Shown here in pieces: positions 1-11,061 of a DNA stretch of 64,000 nt. The translations under genes and the position numbers were made by a program. Origin of the DNA: Arthonia radiata. Its lineage: Eukaryota > Ascomycota > Arthoniomycetes > Arthoniales > Arthoniaceae. Each line of letters begins with the position of its first letter. The first letter of the stretch is position 1. The stretch covers positions 310,001-374,000 of the forward strand of contig PSQN01000014.1 of the NCBI GenBank assembly GCA_002989075.1. Reading direction: 5' to 3'. The notes below the pieces were generated by a model. The model did no database searches and was not told the origin of the DNA. It saw only the letters and a list, made by a program, of their open reading frames with translations.

Positions 1-49
1 CAGTGGCGAGGCTGGCGACGCCCAACACAAAAGCTGTGGCGAAATGCAT
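1..49 (-). CDS. Start of a secreted protein (partial, runs off left edge)
   Basis: The complement reads from an ATG at 49-47 into MHFATAFVLGVASLAT, an N-terminal Met followed by a hydrophobic, Ala/Val/Leu-rich stretch typical of a fungal signal peptide. No in-frame ATG is visible just upstream. Only 16 codons are inside the window, so the family cannot be told. The mature protein would be exported through the ER. The main alternative is a chance ORF. Confidence 0.4.
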   Translation of the reverse strand, partial: MHFATAFVLGVASLAT

Positions 50-1378
50 GACTATGGCTGGAGTGTAGGATGGTTCCTCGTGAAGAAGTGAGTAGCGCGC
101 TTGAGCGATCGACTTGTTACGTGAGTGTGTTGGAACAACAAGAAGGCTGATTAGAGATGCTGAAAAGATTGCTTGCTGAGTGAGTGGTGGATGACAATGA
201 GCGGCGACAGCGTACCCATCTTATAATCACGCAGATGACTCCCACACATGGTCTCGCCGTCCCTCATGGTTTCTCGCCATGCGTCGATTGTTCTCGCCAG
301 CGCCATTCTTAGATCTTCATCGTGACAACTGTCGTCTCGAAGTGTTTGCGGCATGCAGTGAGCGTGTTCGGCGCGTGTGTTCCCCGGTCAAGACTGTGGG
401 AGCCCTCGGCAAGAGGCAGTGAAGATGACGAGAAGGATGACACAAAGTTTCTTGACAGGCTGACGCCATTAAGCGCATTCAGATCATTCGTTGTCTCGTC
501 TTCACGCCCGTCTACTCGATATAGGTGTGCCTGTTTCAGGGTGCCGAGAGGGGTCAGCGCAAGCCGCAGGGCGGTCCGACACCAAGAACTGTCTTTTCCT
601 CGGCCGCTTAGGCTGGAGTGCCTGAGAAGCTGTTCGTCAAATCCAATGACGAGCGAGAAAAGTCATTCTGCTGTGATGTGCTTTATCCACTGAGCGTGTG
701 AGGTACAATCGCCATTCTCGCATCCATCCAATGAAACGTGGTAAAGATCGAAATGAACACAATGATCCGCGGAATGGTGGACAAGATCCCGCTCCGGCAT
801 GCTCGACCTATGCTCCTGAACATCTACGGAGTAGGCCAAACGAACTCAGCTATTTCTGAACGTAGGTGCATAAGGTTGAAGAAAGACCGCGGAGATGCCC
901 ACGTGTTTTGGAGTCATGAAACCTAAAGGCATAATGAGGGGCTAAAAATGGTTGATGTTGCTCCAATAGCAGGCTGTGATTGCAGTTCTGCACTTGCCAT
1001 GGCCTTATTGAAGATGCAAAGCCCAGATATGCGCTGAATGAGCCGGGCTCGTTTCCTGAGACATCCTTGCCCGACGCCGTTTTCTATCTTGCCGTTCCCC
1101 GAAAAGCTTACCTCAGAAGCTACTGTGTCGGCGCAACAGGAGAACAAGTTCCCAGTATGAGCAAGAACACATCATACGGTGCGAGATGCTGAGAGGCATG
1201 ATCAGCTGCGGCTTGGCTCTAAGCAATGTGGAGAGAGAGCAGTTAGCCCCAATATGATCCTCGCTGCCTCGTGGCTCTGGCCCCGGTCAGCAGCAACCGA
1301 ACAGCTCCTCAAGCGGCTATACTGCGCGAGGGAACCCATGCCTTGGCGCCTGAGGCCGGCGCGTGGGATGCTGAGGGG
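50..1378. other. Non-coding stretch, no convincing gene
   Basis: Short ORFs occur in several frames, but none has a signal peptide, known motif or consistent splice signals. The first few hundred bases are the likely promoter of the leftward secreted-protein gene. Confidence 0.4.
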
Positions 1379-1870
1379 TTATGCGCGCCACGGAGGGCCA
1401 GGTTGCCAGCATATCGTGCCGTCAAAAGGGCGCAGAGCTTCTTGTTCGAGCACCGCAAGCCAAATCGGTTGGTCGACCACGAACCTTCTCCGATCTGTCA
1501 GAGTCGTCTGCATTGCCAGGGATATTTTGGTGTGTAACGCAACCATACGAAGGTCTAAATTATCCAGCCTAGCGTACTGCAACGCCGACATGTATGCGCC
1601 GAAGCTGCGGGGCGACTTTGCCCAGTCGTTGATAGAAAGATCGATAATGAACGAGATCCGATAGCCGCCATCCTCTAAGCGAAAAGGAACAGGTGATAGG
1701 CATTATGCCTGATAAAATCGTCAACACATTTCGTGCGAAACACGAGTTCGGTTTGCTAGCTTCTCGGGAAACTGTTCTACGGCATTGCTATGGCACGGCC
1801 GACAATCCGGTGTATCAGCTTCTTGACGTCGGTAAGCTTACCCCGATCATGCGAAGGCTTCGGGCGAAGC
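1379..1870 (-). pseudogene. Decayed relic of an unrecognised protein gene
   Basis: The minus strand holds a protein-like open stretch (about 1379-1660) containing DGGYRISFIIDLSINDW and ending in RPFDGTICWQPGPPWRA. Just upstream, another frame reads KLTDVKKLIHRIVGRAIAMP and later TKCVDDFIRHNAYHLF, also protein-like but interrupted by about three stops. Together this looks like the 3' part of a gene that has decayed. I do not recognise the family. Alternatively it is a low-expression gene with introns I failed to place. Confidence 0.3.
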
Positions 1871-3085
1871 AGAGACCTGTGTCATACGTTTACAGCCGAA
1901 GTAATTTTCGAAGCGGGGTCTGTCTCTAGCAGTCGTGCTTCGTGCGTGAGCTGGTCAGCGTCAGCGCGACGCGAGGAAGGGTTTGGGATACTGGGAGGAT
2001 AGCGTTGCTGCCGAAGGCTTTCCTGAACAACGCGCCTAGCAAGTCGCAGATATGCCATCTCGGGGCTCACAGAAATGCTACAAGCTCTACTTTTGCTTTG
2101 CCACTCGCTTGGTTGCGGGGCTCTTGGGCCACAAATGCTGCATCGCTTTCTACACGGGCCGCACACGGGTCAAACGGGCTGGCAAGCCTGCTATCAGTGG
2201 AAGCTCTACTAGAGCTAAGGGTCATACTCGATTGAGGCTGAGAGCTGCCTCATATCTGCAGCCAGCTGTTCTTTGAAAAGAGTCTGGGGCTTGTTGCGCC
2301 CCTGCGCAGTGATCCATCGATTCTTTAACACTTGTGGAATCAGCTCTTCGGGCGGTCTATGTGACCGGCCTGGGCAAAGTTTGCACGAGGATGACACCTC
2401 AAGATAATGGTGTCTGGCACCGCTCTCGCTGATGCAGGTGAGGCAGTTGAGATGGAATGGCAAAAAGTAAAGACGGATCGATCTGTGGAGATGAGAGACG
2501 CGTCCTTGATGCCAAGACTCAGCCCTGTATCATCAGATGCCTGAAGGAGCAAAGTTCATCCGCCCGGTAGCAGACTGCGAAATATTTGTGCACGCTTTCC
2601 TGACGTTTGATACTCGTCCGAGAAGGCCGACAGGCTTTGTTGCATATCAAAATTGCAGTGATAACAAAAACATTTGCAATGCGTGCGTCTCAGCCAGCAG
2701 CTAGTCACATGTTGAGAATGGGACCCCTTGCTTCACCACCTCGCGCCGGAAGTGTTCCCGACCGTACGCCTGATACGTGGCTTGTTTCACAAAACTCGAG
2801 TAACAAACAGACTCAGAGCATTGTCTACACTCGGGCTCTCTGAATATATGCCGTAATAGGTTTACGTGGCATGGTATTGTCGCCGTGGACGGCAATGCAG
2901 ATGGACAAATGCAATGGTGTCACATATCGCCACTCCTTGGTATATAGACATCGCTACTCGCGATCGAGTAAGGAGTGTATTAGTCGCCGCAGCGTCTGTA
3001 TATACATATATATATATATATCAATCGAGAACGCCCTACTCAACGCCTAACAAAGCCAGTTGCACAGCACACCATCGTTGCCGGA
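1871..3085. other. Non-coding stretch
   Basis: No supported gene is visible. The right end contains the TA microsatellite near 3000 and the 3' flank of the leftward secreted-protein gene. Confidence 0.4.
3000..3022. repeat. (TA)n microsatellite
   Basis: An uninterrupted alternating A/T stretch with one C lies just downstream of the secreted-protein gene. It is a simple-sequence repeat with no other meaning that I can see. Confidence 0.7.
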
Positions 3086-3681
3086 TCACGCGGTAGACGT
3101 GGAAATTTTCAAGAACACAGGATCCGTTCGTGCGTCCAAGGGGCCGTCGTCTACGGGGCAATTGTACCCTCCCTGTGCAAGCAGATTGTAGCCGGAGAGC
3201 CAGTACTGGAGAGCCCTCTCGGTGTTCGTGAGATCGTCTTCGCAAGGCTTCGCACCCCCGTTGCAATCCGCATAGAGGCCGCTGAGGGAGTCGACCATGC
3301 TCTCCACTGCCAACGTCAGAGCAGTAGTACCGGTGTTGCAAAGACCGATTCCTGTAGTGCCCCAGCACGCAACGACCGTGGCAGTTTTGGCACCGTTCGC
3401 GCAATTGCTGGGTTGAGCCGTGAGTGTGCCCGTTAGCCCTTGCAGTTTGCGATAGGCTTTGGCATATTCGGATTGCACGAGGAGGGGCATTCCGTTTCCC
3501 TGGCAGTTGTGCTATCATGACGTTAGTTGGCTGGCTAGATGCGCTTAGATTGAAATCGGTTCACCACTGCATTCTCTCGTTTCTCGAACACATTGCCAGG
3601 GTTTTGACTTTGGGATCTGCTGGTGGGAGTGGCGACTGCAAGGGTTGCAAGAGCGATTGTAATGGCTGAGAGGAACTGCAT
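3086..3681 (-). CDS. Small secreted cysteine-containing protein
   Basis: Two exons on the minus strand. Exon 1 starts at ATG 3681-3679 and reads MQFLSAITIALATLAVATPT, a clear signal peptide, followed by a Lys-Arg (KEX2-like) site in VFEKRENAV. Exon 2 (about 3500-3086) reads QGNGMPLLVQSEYAKAYRKL and ends at a stop at 3086. The intron between them spans roughly 3501-3550. The acceptor (CAG before GGAAACGG) is clear, but the donor is less certain. The mature part carries about six Cys (CANG, ACWG, LCNT, DCNG, KPCE, NCPV), which fits disulphide bonding in a secreted protein or effector candidate. No family is recognised. The Ala/Leu-rich helices around the Cys make it unlike hydrophobins. Confidence 0.65.
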
Positions 3682-4870
3682 TGTGCTAGTGGGTAAGATT
3701 GATGATCGGCGGTGGAGGATTATGCTGCGTGAGTCTTTGTTGTGAGTTTGTGCGTGATTATGTGCTGATCGAGTGAGAGTGTTTCAAACAGATATGAAAG
3801 GATACAAAAGAAATAACAAGAAAGAAAATCGTGGCGACTTAGAGTCTTGTTGATGTAATAATGTTCAGCGCTGGGGTGAGCCCAAGTGGTGAGAACACGA
3901 TACCTTTATATCCTCACTGACGACTAACCCCTCATGTTCTCGCCTTCAAAAGCCATGCCGATAGTGCCTAGCCCTTGATTTGTCGACATTGCGTGTTTCG
4001 CCTCGATGATTTGGGAAGTACGTGGTCAACCATGTGTGGCGACGTGGTGGGGGGGGAGGATCGTGCGGCACAATTGGGCGACTTTGGCGAGCACTTCGAC
4101 TTAACGAAGTTTGGGGCTGCAAATCATAACGCTGGCACTGGAGTTGTTCGGGAAGGATTTTAGGCGAGATGTATCAACATATATAGATGCGATCTCATCG
4201 GGTTTTACGCAGTGCCTAAATCTGGTTCGGATCTGTAAGGGTCTGGACTTGAGTTAATAATTTTACTCCAGTGTGCTCGAACTGCAGACCTTTTCACAGC
4301 CGAAATGCCAGCATACATAGGCAAGATTTCATGTCGCCTCCTTGTATCTCGGGAGCGTGGTGAGACGGCTGGCTCGAGAATTTTGACAGCCTTGAACCCC
4401 AAAGTAGGATTGCAGGTCACATGTGAGCCTAGTGCAAACATACTCGCGTCGGCGCTCGTCACTCCGCGCGGTTAATCCAATCCGGGCCTAGAGTCGAATG
4501 TGGGCAATGTTCTGGTGCATTTTGTGTAAGAGGAGAGGCGAGAATAGACACGCGCCGATGTCCGGACTCAAACGTGGAGATGAGACGCCTCTCACATATG
4601 CGAGGAGCGGCTGAAGCCTTGGCCTGAGCGTATGAGGAACTTGCGCGTCTCAATACCCAGGACGAAGCTGAGCCAGGCTCGAACGCTGTGGGGTATCGCA
4701 AGCACATTCATATGAATGCTGCAAGACGAAAACGCGGCACTGTCGCGAAACATGCCAAACAAGGAACGCAGGGAGGTCTGCATTAGCAGTTGAGTGAGGA
4801 GGAGATACAAGGCGTGACACTGAACTTATGGATCCCTATTGTAGCTTGGGAAATCCGCGTGGACGTGAAT
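3682..4870. other. Non-coding stretch (promoter side of the secreted protein)
   Basis: Nothing convincing as a gene. The sequence upstream of 3681 is A-rich on the plus strand around 3780-3850. Confidence 0.4.
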
Positions 4871-5143
4871 TCACAAGCCACTTTGAGTCGTTGCTTTTAG
4901 AAGTACCCCTATCGACGGACAGTTGTGCAAAACAGTAGTTTTTATTGCAGATCCAGTGGCCCATACGACGTCAAATAAGTGGTGAGTTGTAACAGGGAGC
5001 GGCGCACCAGGATTTGAGCAAGATCTTGGGACGGGAACAACGTCAGTGGCATGGTTGTTGAGCAGGGGACAGCAATAATGTTGGAAGAAGAGATGAGAGG
5101 CCGGGGGTAAAGATGCAAAGAGCGCTGCCAGGAACGCTATCAT
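4871..5143 (-). CDS. Possible small secreted protein with a Cys-Cys pair
   Basis: A 90-codon ORF from ATG 5143 begins MIAFLAALFASLPPASHL, a plausible short signal peptide. It continues with QHYCCPLLNNHATDVVPV and two further single Cys. The CC pair and later Cys recall hydrophobins, but only four Cys are present against the eight of that family, so I do not assign it. There is no intron evidence and no neighbour in support. It may be a chance ORF. Confidence 0.28.
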   Translation of the reverse strand: MIAFLAALFASLPPASHLFFQHYCCPLLNNHATDVVPVPRSCSNPGAPLPVTTHHLFDVVWATGSAIKTTVLHNCPSIGVLLKATTQSGL

Positions 5144-5986
5144 CGCCAAGATTCTCGCCCTTGGCGGTAAGGCGGCGCTAATGATGCGGGGTCACGTCGA
5201 CCACACATGCTCAATTATTTACAGTGATGGCTAGACGCATGCCAGCGTTGCAGCTGAAGATTGACGGGATGCAGGAGGCACCATCCAGTACGGTCACTTA
5301 TAAGCGCTCAAGATTGTAGTCTGTGTGCCGAACAGAGGCCTACTCAGGACGAGATGAATGTGGAGGGGCACAGGGATTGATCAGATGAATAAGACGCTAG
5401 CGAAGAGCCGGACCAGTCAGCTGTCTTTGCTCGGTCGCTTCCCCTGGGAGGCTCGACTCGTCTTCACCGAGTCTTTAAGACACTCCGTCTTCGCCATCTG
5501 CTCTCTGTCGCCGGCAGCAGTTCAACTTCCTCCATCTTTACACTGTTCCTAACCAGCCCTCACGCCAAAAAGCGGAAACCGTACGTGGCTCGCCACTGCT
5601 ATCTGACAGGAGGGGCCAAGCCACCTCTCTTCTCACGCGCAACCACGAGCACGATCACGCTCAGCACTTGCCCACTTTCTCTTCAACTCGCCACGACGCG
5701 CAGACGCTCCTTCCTACGTTGCGCTCGCAAGCTACCGATCTCTCCAACACCTTTGCTTCTTCCGACTCTTCCAACATCTTCATTTGTGTGATTACTTGCA
5801 TGATTTACGGGGCAGCCCTTTATCGCTTCCGACCTTCATTCCTCATCTCGCTCACATCGAGACGTGATTGAACGTTGACTCTTCAGCCTCACAGAAGATC
5901 ACAGCTGGGCTGTGCTGCATTCTCCGGTAACTGAGCAATTCCTCGCCAATTCGCAGCCTTGGTCCAATCAGAAAACACTGGCAAAC
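5144..5986. other. Upstream region of Pal1 gene, pyrimidine-rich
   Basis: About 840 bases without a supported gene. From about 5480 to 5870 the plus strand is rich in C/T runs, common in promoters and 5' leaders of filamentous ascomycete genes, and probably includes the transcription start of the Pal1 gene. Confidence 0.4.
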
Positions 5987-7820
5987 ATGGCTTTCCAGCA
6001 ATCTTCCCTGCAAGGTACGAATACCATATCCCTGGACAGATTGCCTATCGCAGCAGCAAGATGCTTCGGGCGTGTTACATTGGCTTGCCCCACAGCCCTT
6101 CCACGTCATAATAAGGTCATACTGACAGGGTTCCTGATACAGAGCGACGGCCTCAACCGCCCGAGTTGTCCATCAACCTGGCTTCGAACAACCCTTTCCG
6201 ACGCAACGCATCGCCAGTACCCAATTCTGCCTCCTCGATGAGTCCTTCGCGCCTGACTCCCGACGACAAGCGGAGGTCGACGAATCCTTTTCTCGACACA
6301 TACAACCCAGACGCGCCTGTTGCTAGCATGGCAACAAGACGGCCAGAAAGCCCACAGAAGTCCGCCAATGGTGTCTCTTTCGGCCGGCCGCAGAGAAAGA
6401 CCGAGGCCGGTGTGACTGAAAGATTGGTTGACTTATCGTTGCAGGATAAGCCGGCATCAGACCGTAAATAGATCGCTGTGTGTTGTTGACAGCGCGTTCG
6501 CTGACAAGTATACGCATAGGACACCAATCACGTCGACCGCCGCGACACGCTCCTCCCGCTATGAATCACCGCACGACACACTCGAATGAAGAGAAGCGTG
6601 ACGGCAAAGCCACAGAGAAGTCTACTCTCGATATCTTCGCGTCTCCGTACAGAGTGGAGAATAAGCGGCCAACGCGAGCACGCCGAAACTCCGACTCGTC
6701 AATGGTCTCTGTTAAAGACGAAGAGCGCAGAAAGCGTGAGCGTGAGCGACGACGTAGAGAGCGAGATGGCCGGGACAAGGACGGCAAATCGCGTTCTGGG
6801 AAGACGCGAAGACCCCAAGGTATGGACCTCATCGATCAGCTAGATGTGACGGGTCTCTATGGTCCTGGCATGATCCATCATGATGGTCCTTTCGATGCTT
6901 GCAATCCCCATCGCAACAAGAACAACCACCGTGCAGCACCAATGTCAGCGTTCCCTGTTGGCTCGCTGAACAACGTCCTCGGTGGCTCCGGACCCGTCAA
7001 TAAAGGCCTGGATTACGACGCCTTCCACGGCCGGACTGTGCAGGGCTTCTCGGATTTCAACGACACTAAGCAAGACGATACGGCAACCTACGATTCCGTC
7101 ATCAGCCACATCAGGAAGAACTCGAAGGGCCAGGTTGAGACGGAAGAATACAACGCGAAAGAGACAGTTGCTCCTGTCCACGGCGAAGCCAGTGCCGGGT
7201 TGGGCACATCGACGTTCTTCGAAGGCACTGTTGCCTCTAAGAAGGATCGCGAACGCGAGCATATGCGTCGAGAGTCTGAAGAGCAGCCGCTCAATCCTGG
7301 TGGTGCTGGCGGCCTCAGCCGGAAGCGCTCAATTGCTCAGAAGATTCGTGGGATATCCAAGCCGCGAAACTTTGGATCCGTTACATCCCCTCGCAGTCCT
7401 GACTACATTGGCGTGCAGAGTGCGGGCGGTCGCAACCGCATGTACGAGCAGAACCCATTCTTTGAAGACGAGGGTCAAGCAGTCAAGAAAGGCGACACCA
7501 CTACTACGATTGTACCCACTGTTGAGACACCTGGTCCATCAACCACACGCCCACGTACCGCAAGCTCCCCCAACAGAAACCACGATCGTGCTCCCAGCTC
7601 ACCTCCTCGACGTGAATTCTACCGGGTCAAGACGCAAGACGATGACTTTGGCATGCCTTCACGAGCCGAGGCTGCGCCGACGGGCTTCATTGGCCGTGTG
7701 AAGAGCTTGCGTACGAAGAAACGGCCCGATCGCTTTGCGAATGTCAGTAATGGTGGCGGTGTCCCTGTTGCCGCTGGCAGCGCGACTACGCCTACGACTG
7801 CCGGAGGATCTGCGGCTTAG
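5987..7820 (+). CDS. Pal1 cell-morphology family protein
   Basis: Three exons: 5987-6014, 6143-6463 and 6520-7820 (introns of 128 and 56 bp, both phase 1), giving 549 aa. The protein opens MAFQQSSLQERRPQPPELSI. It has the family hallmarks TLDIFASP (about residue 152), a basic Ser-rich segment and the core DLIDQLDVTGLYGPG ... HHDGPFDACNPHRN (about 218-250). Pal1 proteins are cortical; in fission yeast Pal1 localises to growth sites and, with Sla2, maintains cylindrical shape. In this group they are linked to endocytic patches and eisosomes. The middle has a strongly charged RKRERERRRRERDGRD helix and the C-terminus is disordered. The start is the first ATG that keeps the frame through both introns. 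This is a conserved single-copy gene with nothing odd. Confidence 0.9.
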
Positions 7821-8338
7821 AGAGTGGGACGGTGGTCGTTTGCTTGACTGGATGGACTCAATGTCAAACATATCGGGGCGAGGTTTCACTGGAGACACCT
7901 CGGGCACAAACTGGAAAACGGCCGCGGCAGAGGTGCGGCGAGCACAGTAATCCTCCTCTGGTAAGCACGACGAACCAAAATGGCAAACAGTCACGAGTAG
8001 CTGGACATTGAGTATTGCAGGCCAGGCGTCGAGCCGCGAGGGAGTCGGGCCCCGCTCACGGACAGCCTTGGAAGGGTGGGAGGGATAAAACAGGCGTGTA
8101 CGACTTGGATAGGATACATTGAACTATGCTGAAACGCAATTTCTTGCGTTCCCTTTCCTCGCACGTATCGCCGTCGTCAGCGGTCTCCTCGCTGACCGCC
8201 TTAACGACCACGTGACACCGCGTAGCTCTAGCGCGGCAATGTCTCCAGTTCTCGTCCTCTTTCATTCGCACTTTCTCTCCCACTTCCATCAAATGTTTTG
8301 AACAGTCTGCAACATCCACTATAAAAAGACGACCAACC
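7821..8338. other. Intergenic between Pal1 and Rad51-like gene
   Basis: 3' flank of the Pal1 gene followed by the promoter of the next rightward gene. An ATAAAAA motif at 8321-8327 lies very close to the ATG and is unlikely to act as a normal TATA box. Confidence 0.4.
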
Positions 8339-10433
8339 ATGACCGCCGCCCCCGCCCGCCCCATCCTTGCCTCCACACTCTACGAGATCGCCCTCAAGCG
8401 GAAGCGCGACGCCGAGCAGTCTCCGCACAAGCGACAGCGCGTGAAAAGCGGTATCAAAGGCATTGATGAAGTTGTGCTTGATGGCGGGTTTGCAGCGTCG
8501 GGACAGGAAGGTCCGGTGGTGGGATTGGCGGTGGAGAGGGCGGAGGGGTTGGAGGGGTGGGGTGGGTTGGTGAGTTTTTCTGCTTTTGCTGGGGATGTGA
8601 TGATGATTGTGTCGGTGGGGAGGCTGTGATACGAGAAGATGCGTGATTGTGGGTCGTTGGTGAGTGTGAGATTCTGCGTTATGCTCGCTGAGGTTTATTG
8701 GGCGTGAGGTGTGGTTGGCTGTGCTGGAACGGCGGTGTTAATGTGGTATGAAGTGACAACGTTCGTGCGTATGCAAAAGAAGATTCGGATGGCCTTGAGT
8801 GCTCAATTTTGTAAGTATCGTCAGTAAGCTTTTGACACACAAAGGTCACAGCAATCGAGCATAAGGCGTACGAGACATATCATAGGCAAGACACGAAGGC
8901 CCTACGAATGAAGGCTTTGGCGCGACCGAAAAAGGGCAAGAGATCAGGCTCTACTTCTCTAAACGCCGCGTTTCTTTCCTCCTTTCCAGCCAAACCCATC
9001 CCATAGATGTGCTACGCAAACCTCTTACTCTGTCCATTCGACCAACCGCACCCACATTCCGCTAACCACCACAGATCCTCACCAGCACAATCGCAACCCA
9101 CCTTCTCTCCCACACCCAGTCCACGCAACCACCAACCACCTCCCCACCTCCGTCAAGACCAATCGCCCACCTCATCGACCCCACCGGCTCCTTCTCGCTG
9201 CCCCTTCTCTATGAGACCCTCCTCTCACGCCTGCGCTCCTCTTTCTACTCAAACGCGGACTTCACCCACCAAGGCGGCTTCACGTATAGTAAAACTTCCG
9301 AGTCCGCTGCACAGTCAGCTGGAGGTAACGCAGCCACCGCGCCCGGCTCTGAGAAGGACAACGAAAACGAGCTGGAGGCACGAGCGAAAACACTGTTGGA
9401 CGGACTGGCGGTGACGCGCGTCCTGGATTTCGAGGGATTGATGGAGGTACTGGGGGAGATCTCAGAGTCATTTTCGAATGCTGCAGGCTCGCACAGTGCT
9501 GGACATGCGCAGGATGTCGCAGGGACGGTGCCGAGTCCTGTGGAATCGGGTGAAATTGGTGAAGAACGGCAACAGGCGGAGCAGCAAGTGAAGGCTGGCG
9601 AGGCAGAAATGAAAGAGATCCAGGACAGCCAGATGGATCTCGATGATGAGCCTGTGGAGTGGTCGCCGTCGCCGTCGCCTCCTCATCTACCAGAACACCA
9701 TTCTCGCCCATTACGGTCACCTCAACCTCACCCACCTCAACCACCTCAACCACCTCATCCACTACAATTCGGACAATCAGACGCACAGCCCAACACACCA
9801 AACCACCAAGCGAACCTCCCACCACAGCACCATCACCACCACCCCACCGACACCACCCCGAACCCCACCGCCCCACCAACCACACATCCCACAACAGCAA
9901 ACACACTAATCATAATCCCCCAAATCCACACCCTCATCTCCCCGCTAATCCGCACAAACCACATCCGCGGCCACGCTTTACTGACGCATTTGCTGCGGCG
10001 GCTACGTGTGCTCTCTAGAACTTATTGGTGCACGGTAATTTTTGGGAATACGACTGTGGCGCCTTCGAATCAAAGCGGCGGGGTGAATGAAGACGGCCCG
10101 AGCGTCTTCGAAAGCATAAAAGCCCGCCCGGCGCTGGGGAGGACATCGGCGTTCGGGCTGGACGTGTCGATTATGGTTTCGAGGTTGGGTAGAGGTGGAG
10201 GCGGTGGGGTGGATGGCGGAACGTCTCGCGGTACATATGGCGGTGGTGTCAGCGGCAACGGTAGTGGTGTTAGCGGGGTGAGAGGAAAAGGCCAAGAAGG
10301 GGAAAGGGTTGTGGTGGAGTGTCTTTACGATACTAGATCTCACAAAGAGGGAAGAGGTAGGGGAGGGCGGTGGGTTGTTCTTGAGTGTGTTGAGGAGGCG
10401 GGGGTGGTTGGGGCGAGGAGGGTGGTCAGTTGA
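8339..10433 (+). CDS. Divergent Rad51/RecA-like (Rad51-paralogue type) protein lacking Walker A
   Basis: Exon 1 (8339-8569, 77 codons) reads MTAAPARPILASTLYEIALK and SGIKGIDEVVLDGGF, matching the 'TGI..LDELLGGG' entry of Rad51-family core domains. A 505-bp intron, long for this window, joins in frame at 9075 to ILTSTIATHLLSHTQS and AHLIDPTGSFSLPLLYETL, the usual helix and strand after the nucleotide loop. Further on come TLIIIPQIHTLISPLI, with a hydrophobic strand in the Walker B position, and HALLTHLLRRLRVLSRTY, then KARPALGRTSAFGLDVSIM, which resembles the C-terminal 'ALG..W...VD..L' of Rad51 paralogues. Total 529 aa. Where Walker A (GxxxxGKT) belongs, exon 1 has VVGLAVERAEGLEGW, so ATP binding is doubtful. 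A Pro/His-rich insert (about 9700-9890) splits the core. Role inferred: recombination mediator (Rad55/57- or Rlp1-like). A missed exon in the long intron could restore part of the loop. Confidence 0.6.
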
Positions 10434-11061
10434 CATCGCAGGGAGCTGAGTCATTGCTGTTATGAGTTGGAGGTGGTACAAGGACGGAGGGGAAGTGATG
10501 CGAAGTGAATGCACTGAGTTCAGTCTGAATGTCTGCAGAGCCTGACGGCTGCCCGGCCCTCTGTGACGGCGCCGGTAGCCGCGTGCAGCTTCTGTGAGTA
10601 GGAATGCGTACTGTGTGAGTCTGCTGCAAGCATGGCAGCGTGACAGCAGGGCGTCCTGCTACGCATAGTGCAGGTCAGACATGCTCGTGGTTCTGCTCTT
10701 ATGGAAACCCATCGTGAACACGAATGGAGATGGGGAGCATACCACATCTTTCCTGGGGATCGCGAAGAACCGAATCGCATGCGCAAGTATGCTCGAAATG
10801 TATATGTATTTATAAATCTATACCTGAGGTGTCGTACTAAGCTTTTGGATCTATCCTCTCCAGTGTCACTGCGTCCTAAGCGGGTATCTAATATGTTCCT
10901 CGTGTCCTCGTTGCTCATGTATCGTACCCTTTCCCTTTCCCCTCCTTACCTTCCCATGCCACGCAACCCAACGCATCACGAGCGTTCCATCACTCACCTC
11001 CGCCACCGCCAGCGTACCGCCTCCCCACGCACGCTCTACACCCACTCAGTCCCAGGACTCT
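10434..11061. other. Convergent 3' flanks
   Basis: The space between the rightward Rad51-like gene and the end of the leftward disordered protein. It probably holds both 3' UTRs. No supported gene is seen. Confidence 0.4.

Noticed and set aside
9280-9906. Long minus-strand ORF with Gly/Val/Trp-rich translation
   Set aside because: It is the antisense shadow of the Pro/His/Thr-rich insert of the Rad51-like gene.
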